A DNA stretch of 64,000 bases from Neovahlkampfia damariscottae (lineage: Eukaryota; Heterolobosea; Selenaionea; Neovahlkampfiida; Neovahlkampfiidae): NCBI GenBank assembly GCA_016618085.1, contig JABLTG010000012.1, positions 1-64,000 on the forward strand, in the 5' to 3' direction. The translations under genes were made by a program, and so were the position numbers. Positions 58,577 through 64,000 of this stretch are shown in pieces. A model generated the notes under the pieces. That model was not told the DNA's origin and did not search any database. It saw nothing but the letters and a program-made list of their open reading frames with translations. Position 1 is the stretch's first letter, and every line of letters starts with the position of its first letter.

Positions 58577-59496
58577 TTATTTTAAATTTATGTAGTTTTC
58601 AATTTCTTTAATTGAAATTCTTGTATATTTTTTTTCTAAAGCTGTAAATTTTTTTCTTCTAAATAAGTAAATTAGATATTGTTTGCAATCTTCATTTTTT
58701 TGTACAAGTTCAACTTTTGGTTTCATTTGTAATATTTCACATGATAATTCAAATGATGCAGAAGCAATTTCAGAAGCTAAATAATTAACAGAATCGGTAT
58801 ACAAAAAACTTAATTCAGTAAAAAAATTTGCAATTAATGAAGCATTTGGTGTTTGTGGATTTTCAATTTCATATTTTTTTAAAAAGATATAAGGCGTAAC
58901 AAGTGAAGTTAAATTATAATCTAGAAATCATTAAAAGATGAATTTAAAGGTTTTTACCAAAATGAGCAAGAAATTCGTTCTCTTTTTCGATTAATTCTTC
59001 TTTGGTCCAAGATGATGAATGAATACCACGTATTGGATTCAACTCACAATACTTACAAGCAACTCTTAAAGCAGCTACAACTACAACCTTTTTTTTTGAA
59101 ATTTAATTTTTCGTTTTTTCTTACTTGAATATCTTTTCTTTTGATATCATGAGATGTTAAATAACGATCAAATATTTGAATAGCAAGAAATAAACTTTCT
59201 TGTTTTAATCTGCATTTTTGATGATAATCAATTAACCATTCAATGATAGTTTTACGATTTGAAATAGTAAGTTCAGTTTGTTTACTTTCAAGAAAATCAA
59301 CAGGAATTCTATTTTTCTTTTCACTTTTTAAGTAACATTGTAAAATTTCTTCATCATATATATTTTGTGAATTGTTTTCTTCTGGTGTTTCTTTTTCATT
59401 CAAGACATCGATTTCAGCTTTTATATCTTTTAAAGATAATAAATCCTTATTGTTTGTGAGAACTGGTGTGTTCTCTTTGTTTTCACTGGTAAACAT
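58577..59496 (-). CDS. Mitotic (A/B-type) cyclin
   Basis: Start MFTSENKENTPVLTNNKDLL. The cyclin box begins ISNRKTIIEWLIDYHQKCRL, with the usual MRxxLVDW replaced by RKTIIEWL, then LFLAIQIFDRYLTSHDIKRK, an intron near 59080-59123, VVVVAALRVACKYCELNP, and a C-terminal cyclin fold with YNLTSLVTPYIFLKKYEIEN and YLASEIASASFELSCEIL. Two introns. It should bind and activate a CDK in mitosis. No destruction box of RxxLxxxxN form is obvious in the N-terminal ~60 residues. Shares its promoter region with NF-YA, a known regulator of cyclin genes in other eukaryotes. Confidence 0.82.
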
Positions 59497-59877
59497 AATG
59501 AGTATTTTGGAGGGAAAAATTGACCAATGAGTATTTAATTTGTTGTGGGTTTGTGAAAAATTGAGAAAATTTAAATTGAACTTGTTTGATATATATCTTA
59601 GAAATTTGAAGTGATTTTAGTTCCAATGACCACGTGGCACAATTTCTGATCAGTTTTTTTTTTAACGGTTTTTTGATAGACCAATAGATTAACACCATTC
59701 TTCAATTTAACAGAAGTATCTCGGAAATTTAAACCAATCAAAACGTATTTTGATCTTCAACCAATTGAAGTCTACTTCAACAAAAACACAACAAAACCAA
59801 GCCAATAAACTCACACCTCCAAACAACCAATAACAAGAAAAGGTTAAAAAACAAATTAAAATAACGGTTTTTTGAAG
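59497..59877. promoter_or_regulatory. Cyclin/NF-YA divergent promoter with seven CCAAT motifs and a G-box
   Basis: The 381-bp interval between the divergent cyclin and NF-YA start codons holds CCAAT on the + strand at 59524, 59623, 59681, 59734 (as CCAATCA), 59761, 59802 and 59827. It also holds the palindrome CCACGTGG (59630-59637), an E-box/G-box core. This is the densest CCAAT cluster seen in the window, and it sits in front of the gene for a CCAAT-binding protein. Confidence 0.75.
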
Positions 59878-60606
59878 ATGGATCATAAAGAGCAAGAACA
59901 ACAATTATTACAACACCAAATGCAAGAACAACAAATGCATGAACAACAACAACAATATATGCAAGAACAAATGCAACATCAAGAAGGAATTGATATGTCT
60001 CAAGCTGGTTACTTGAGTGGAGGTTTCTCCGATGATGTACAAAAAGCTTTATATCAAAGGTAAAAAAACAAGTTCAAAAAAGTCTAATTTTTTTACTTTA
60101 GTTACGTAGCAATGCCTCCTGGTGTAGTTTTAAATCCACAATACCTCCAAGCTTATAATTCCCAATATCGTCAAAATCCAGATGTTCAACATCAAGTAGA
60201 AGAAGAACCAATTTATGTCAACGCAAAACAATATCATAGAATTTTAATTCGTCGTGAACAACGTGCTAAATTAGAAAGACAAAATAAATTAGTCAAACAA
60301 AGAAAACCATTTTTACATCAATCAAGACATAATCATGCAAAAAATAGAAAACGTGGTCCAAATGGTAGATTTATGTCAAAAAAAGAAAGAGAAAAATATG
60401 AAGCTGAACAACAACAACAACAACAACAAATGGAAGGTTCAAATGGTACAGAACAACAAAATGAATCAACTATAGAATCAACAAATACTTCAATGGTTGA
60501 TACATCAATGACAGAAGCTCATCATGGAGAAATGAAAGATAATGTTTTATATGATGGTTCCGTTGAAACTACTGTCTCTCAATTACAAAATGTAACAGAA
60601 AAATAA
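59878..60606 (+). CDS. NFYA: CCAAT-binding factor subunit NF-YA/HAP2
   Basis: Two exons across a ~41-nt intron (about 60061-60101). A Gln/His/Met-rich N-terminus ([16 protein letters not shown]-like) precedes the conserved core: subunit-interaction helix [20 protein letters not shown], then the DNA-recognition part [16 protein letters not shown] and [10 protein letters not shown]. His and Arg residues that touch CCAAT in the family (H-x-S-R-H-x-H-A) are present; a single Pro-Asn replaces the usual Gly-Glu/Gly-Gly before GRF. A poly-Gln tract and Thr/Ser-rich tail follow. It would act with the histone-fold pair NF-YB/NF-YC, which are not in this window. Confidence 0.95.
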
Positions 60607-60767
60607 ACTTGATAAAAAAAAAGTTGTCTTTGTAAAAATTTATTATTTTTTTTCTTTTTTCCCTCTTTCACTTTTTTTCATCAACAAATAATTTCATCTC
60701 CTCCTTTTTTTATTTGTCCAATCATTTGGTTTTTTTTTTATTTTCTTCTTGAACTTGCAAAGAAAGA

Positions 60768-61916
60768 ATGGTTATTATTTTACCAAAGAAAATGTAAAGT
60801 CAAAAAAAAAAAAACTAAATTTTTTTTCTAGTTCAGCTGAAGAATTAAAACAATATAAAACAGTTAAAAATAATGAAACACAAAAAGATTATAAAACTAA
60901 ATATCTCATCATGAACAAGTTACAAAAATTTCAAATTTTAATTCATAACACTAAGAATTATTTGAATGAAAAAGGTGAAAAATTTGTTATGGCTGAAGAT
61001 TTAAATTATGAATCCATAAAAAATGATTGGAATTATTTGGAAAAATTAGTTGTTCCAAAACTTGAAAATGCTTATAAAACCAAAGAACTTTTATCGTAAA
61101 ATTAAAAAAAAAATTCAAATTTTCAAAAGAATAAAAGATGTAGAAAATATGGTAAAGAGTGATGTAAAAGAAAAAATGACAGAAGAAGATGATTTAATTA
61201 ATGATTTAGAATTTGTTGATATGGATCCAGTTATTCAAAATTTAGAAGAATGTTCAAATTTAATTCAAGAATATTCATATAAATTAAACGAATTAAAATC
61301 AAAAAAGTAAAAAAAAATTCCATTAAAAAGTAGAAAATCAAAACAATTATTATCAGAAGTAAAATCATTAGATTCTTCTTTATCAAAATTTTTTAATAAA
61401 AAAAATAAAAAATTCAATGAAAGAGATTCAAATCAATATCAAAAATTATTAAAATCATATGAAAAATTAAAACCTATATTTAATCAAGTCTCAAAAGGTA
61501 ATAAAAAGAATAATAATTTATATTTTGAAGTTCAAATTTCTGATGATGTCTATCAAGATTATAATAAAGCTCAAGAAATTACTCAAAAAAAAGAAGAAAA
61601 AAAACAACAAGCTCAATTAGATAAACCAATCATTGATAAATGGACAAAGTAAAAATAGAATATTAATTAAATTTTAAAAAGAGCAACAGTTGATGTTGAA
61701 TTTGAAATTGCTAAAGAAACAAGAGATGAATTAATTAAAATGGAAAGTGAATATGATGAATTACATGAAATGGTCAAAGATTTCAATATCCTTACTAAAG
61801 AACAAGGAGAATCAATTAAATTAGTCAAACAAAACATGATTGAAACAAATAAAAATGTTTCACAAGGAGTCGATCATTTAAAAAAAGCGAAGAAATATCA
61901 AAGATTTGGTTTATAA
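60768..61916 (+). CDS. Qa-SNARE-like protein lacking a transmembrane anchor
   Basis: Start MVIILPKK behind GTCCAATCA (60718-60724), then five exons joined by very short introns (the one at 61307-61330 is 24 nt and contains an in-frame stop). The N-terminal part is helical (Habc-like: LNYESIKNDWNYLEKLVVPK). The last ~65 residues read as a syntaxin SNARE motif: YDELHEMVKDFNILTKEQGE, then SIKLVKQNMIETNKNVSQGV and DHLKKAKKYQRFGL, with Gln of KEQGE at the expected zero layer. The protein stops where a membrane helix would begin and has no cysteine there. The next gene's stop is only 6 bp away, so no anchor exon is possible. Confidence 0.65.
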
Positions 61917-61922
61917 AAGATT

Positions 61923-64000
61923 TTATTTATTTTTCTTTTTGCATGCTTTACAAACTGGCATTCCATTTAAATTGAAAAATTTTTTTCCTCCTTCAAATTC
62001 AGCTGTACAAAGTTGACAACGAAAACAACTTTTATGATAAGGTTTTCCAATAGCTATAATTTTTGAACCAGTTCCAATTTCTAAATTACAACTTTCGCAA
62101 GTTGGACCAACTTCAGGTACAATAGAAGGTAATTCTTTTTCTTCTGATTTGGATTCTTTTTGTTTAATTGAACATGGTTTACAAATAAGTGAACCATCTT
62201 GATTTAAAAAAGGACCTTCAATGATTTGTTTACATTCTTTACAAGCAAAACAATCATCATGATAATAGAAATCACCTGATTCCATAAATGAATCACCTTT
62301 TTTGATAATTTCATTACATGAGAAACAATATCGACCAGGTTTTCTTTCAGATGATTTGAATTTATCTTCTATTGATTTTTCTTCTTTTGGTTGGTCAATA
62401 TTTATACCGTTATCTTTTAATGATAATAAATGTTGTTTTTTTAATTGTTTAATTTCTTCTTCAACTCTTTCTTTGTATTCATTAAACTCTTTTTGTAATA
62501 TTTCATAATCTCTTTTTGATTCTGCTAAATATTTTTTATTTCCAAATTGAGCATCTTTGGAAGTTTCTTTTAATTGGTCTTTTAAATCATCTGCTTCATC
62601 TTTTAATTCTTGCATTTCAAATTTCATTTTTTCAATTTCTAATGCATGTTTTTCTTTGTCTTTTTTTCTTGCTGAAACTTCTTTTTCATATTTTCTTTTC
62701 CATTGGTCAATAAAATCTTGCCATTTAGAAATGGAATCATCCGTGTCATCATTGGTCGTTTTCTTTTTTCTTGGTTTAATTTCTTCTTCCTCAGATGATG
62801 TTTCATCTTCAGATGATGTTTCTTCTTCAGTTGATGATTCTTGTTTTTTAACTGGTTTCTTCTTTGCTACTGGTTTCTTTTTGACTGGAACTTCCTCTTC
62901 TGATGAAGTTTCTTCTTCTGAAGATGTTTCCTCTTCTGATTCTTCTTCTTTTCCTTTTGGTATATTTATGAATTTCTTTTGTTTTGAAGCACTTGCTGAT
63001 GAATTGACTGGATTTGTTGGAGTTGGAGTTAAATGTTTTCTTGCGGTCAAAGGACCTTGTTCTGTTTGTGGTTTTTCAACACCAAAAGTGTCATAATAGT
63101 TTTCAATCATAATTTGAACTAATAATTGAACTGATTTTTTATATTTTTTTTTTTCATCTTCTTTTGAGTTCTTGAAGAAGATTGGTCCAAAAACAACAGA
63201 TAAATTTTTTGATGATGATTTGTTTTCTGATGAATATTTAACCATATAAACTAAATATCTTATCACAAATTGCAAAATTTTCATATTTATATTTGGAATT
63301 GTGAGTAACTGTTGATGAAGAGTGCCTACAATATCTTTTTGTGTTAAACACATGATAAACTTTTCAAACATAGCTACTGTTGTAATTGAATCAGGTAACT
63401 CATTAAAATAGGCTTTAATTTTAGTGTTAATTTTTTTTTTTTAATTGTTACTTTTGACAAGACAAGCTGCAATATGAGGATCCATATTTGATGGAAATTC
63501 AATTGATGTATCAGGGTTTGAAAAATCAAATTGTGATTTATATTTGTTGATGTCAACTTTTGCAGCATTCAAACGAAATAAACCAACTGTTTTAAAAGCC
63601 TTTTCAGATTGAAGGAATTTAAAACAAACACTTAACACAATAGGAAGTCCTACTTTTTTTGCTCTTTTTACAGCTTCTTCAATTGACTTTCCAAAAATTT
63701 TTTTTTTCACTAAACCCTCCTTGTAAAATGTTTAAAAAATGAAAATGAAAATGTACAATATAAATTGGAGGATTGAAGAATAATTCTAAGTCTTTTGGAA
63801 CAGTACTTTCTAAATTAGCCACTATTTTGTCTTTAAAACATAACTTTTATGTTAGAAAAAAAAAAAAATAAACTTGAAATTGTAATGGGTCAAGTGTCAG
63901 ACCTTTTTGTTTTTCAATTTCTCTATAAATATCTCCTATGACAGCTGTTTGAAATTCAGATTTATCTGTATCATTAAAATGAACCAGAACTTTTTTTCTT
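61923..64000 (-). CDS. RhoGAP-coiled-coil-LIM protein (5' end outside window)
   Basis: The gene enters from the right edge, so the start is missing. First visible: FNDTDKSEFQTAVIGDIYRE, then a RhoGAP domain (FGKSIEEAVKRAKKVGLPIV, TVGLFRLNAAKVDINKYKSQ, NMDPHIAACLVK, then AYFNELPDS and KNLSVVFGPIFF). The arginine finger is the Arg of GLFRLNA. A Ser/Glu-rich linker with EETSSEEE repeats and a ~100-residue coiled coil follow, and two LIM zinc domains end the protein (CFSCNEIIKKGDSFMES ... CKPC and CESCNLEIGTGSKIIAIG ... CKAC). It would switch off a Rho/Rac GTPase at the actin cytoskeleton. Introns near 63435-63449, 63712-63748 and 63837-63868. Confidence 0.88.

Overview
The window is a compact, very AT-rich eukaryotic nuclear locus that appears to begin at a chromosome end. 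Positions 1-198 are C-rich telomere-like repeats (unit CCCAAA, so TTTGGG on the other strand). They are followed by about 3 kb of broken subtelomeric genes, and from 3.4 kb on by a dense run of about 37 protein genes on both strands. Genes use the standard code, have many GT-AG introns of mostly 24-45 nt, and often end only 3-16 bp from a convergent neighbour. The gene content (VDAC, AP-4, ESCRT-II, golgin, CTLH ligase, RasGEF, RhoGAP-LIM, TALE homeobox, Myb, NF-Y, HEN1) fits a free-living, probably amoeboid or flagellated protist with an aerobic-type mitochondrion. The exact lineage cannot be read from the sequence. No tRNA, rRNA, CRISPR array or bacterial operon was seen.

Layout. 0-3.4 kb: telomere repeat, a fossil Crinkler/RHS-type gene, a broken Rossmann-fold gene. 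3.4-16.9 kb: vWA-U-box protein, methionine aminopeptidase 2, a TALE homeobox gene, Pecanex, a W-K-K repeat protein, VDAC. 17-30 kb: IPT/TIG protein, PYROXD2, a CCC1/VIT transporter, PLAC8 protein, golgin of the GMAP-210/Rud3 type, PPP1R21-like protein, class III aminotransferase (ETNPPL/PHYKPL type), VPS36. 30-46 kb: GOST-type seven-TM protein, WDR26/GID7, AP-4 mu, RFC1, HEN1, RasGEF with DEP domains, a second TALE homeobox gene, a seven-TM protein. 46-47.7 kb: a gene-poor relic region. 47.7-64 kb: Myb, proteasome alpha, a second CCC1/VIT, a foldback-type repeat, a MIT-EF-hand-PIP kinase fusion, a zinc-ribbon GTPase, eL8, cyclin, NF-YA, a SNARE without membrane anchor, and a RhoGAP-LIM gene running off the right end.

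The strongest cross-cutting signal is regulatory. Nearly every gene has CCAATCA, or its complement TGATTGG, between about 5 and 120 bp upstream of its start codon, in either orientation. The same window encodes NF-YA, the CCAAT-binding subunit of NF-Y, whose own upstream region holds seven CCAAT motifs. Other observations of interest are a 10-nt microexon inside the second homeobox, an eL8 gene whose first coding exon is only ATG, a MIT-EF-hand-PIPK fusion that may be new, and a 790-bp foldback element that may carry a small gene with its own CCAAT box. Membrane-traffic genes are numerous (AP4M1, VPS36, golgin, PPP1R21, SNARE, PIPK, GOST), but they are not arranged as a cluster with shared control beyond the common promoter motif.
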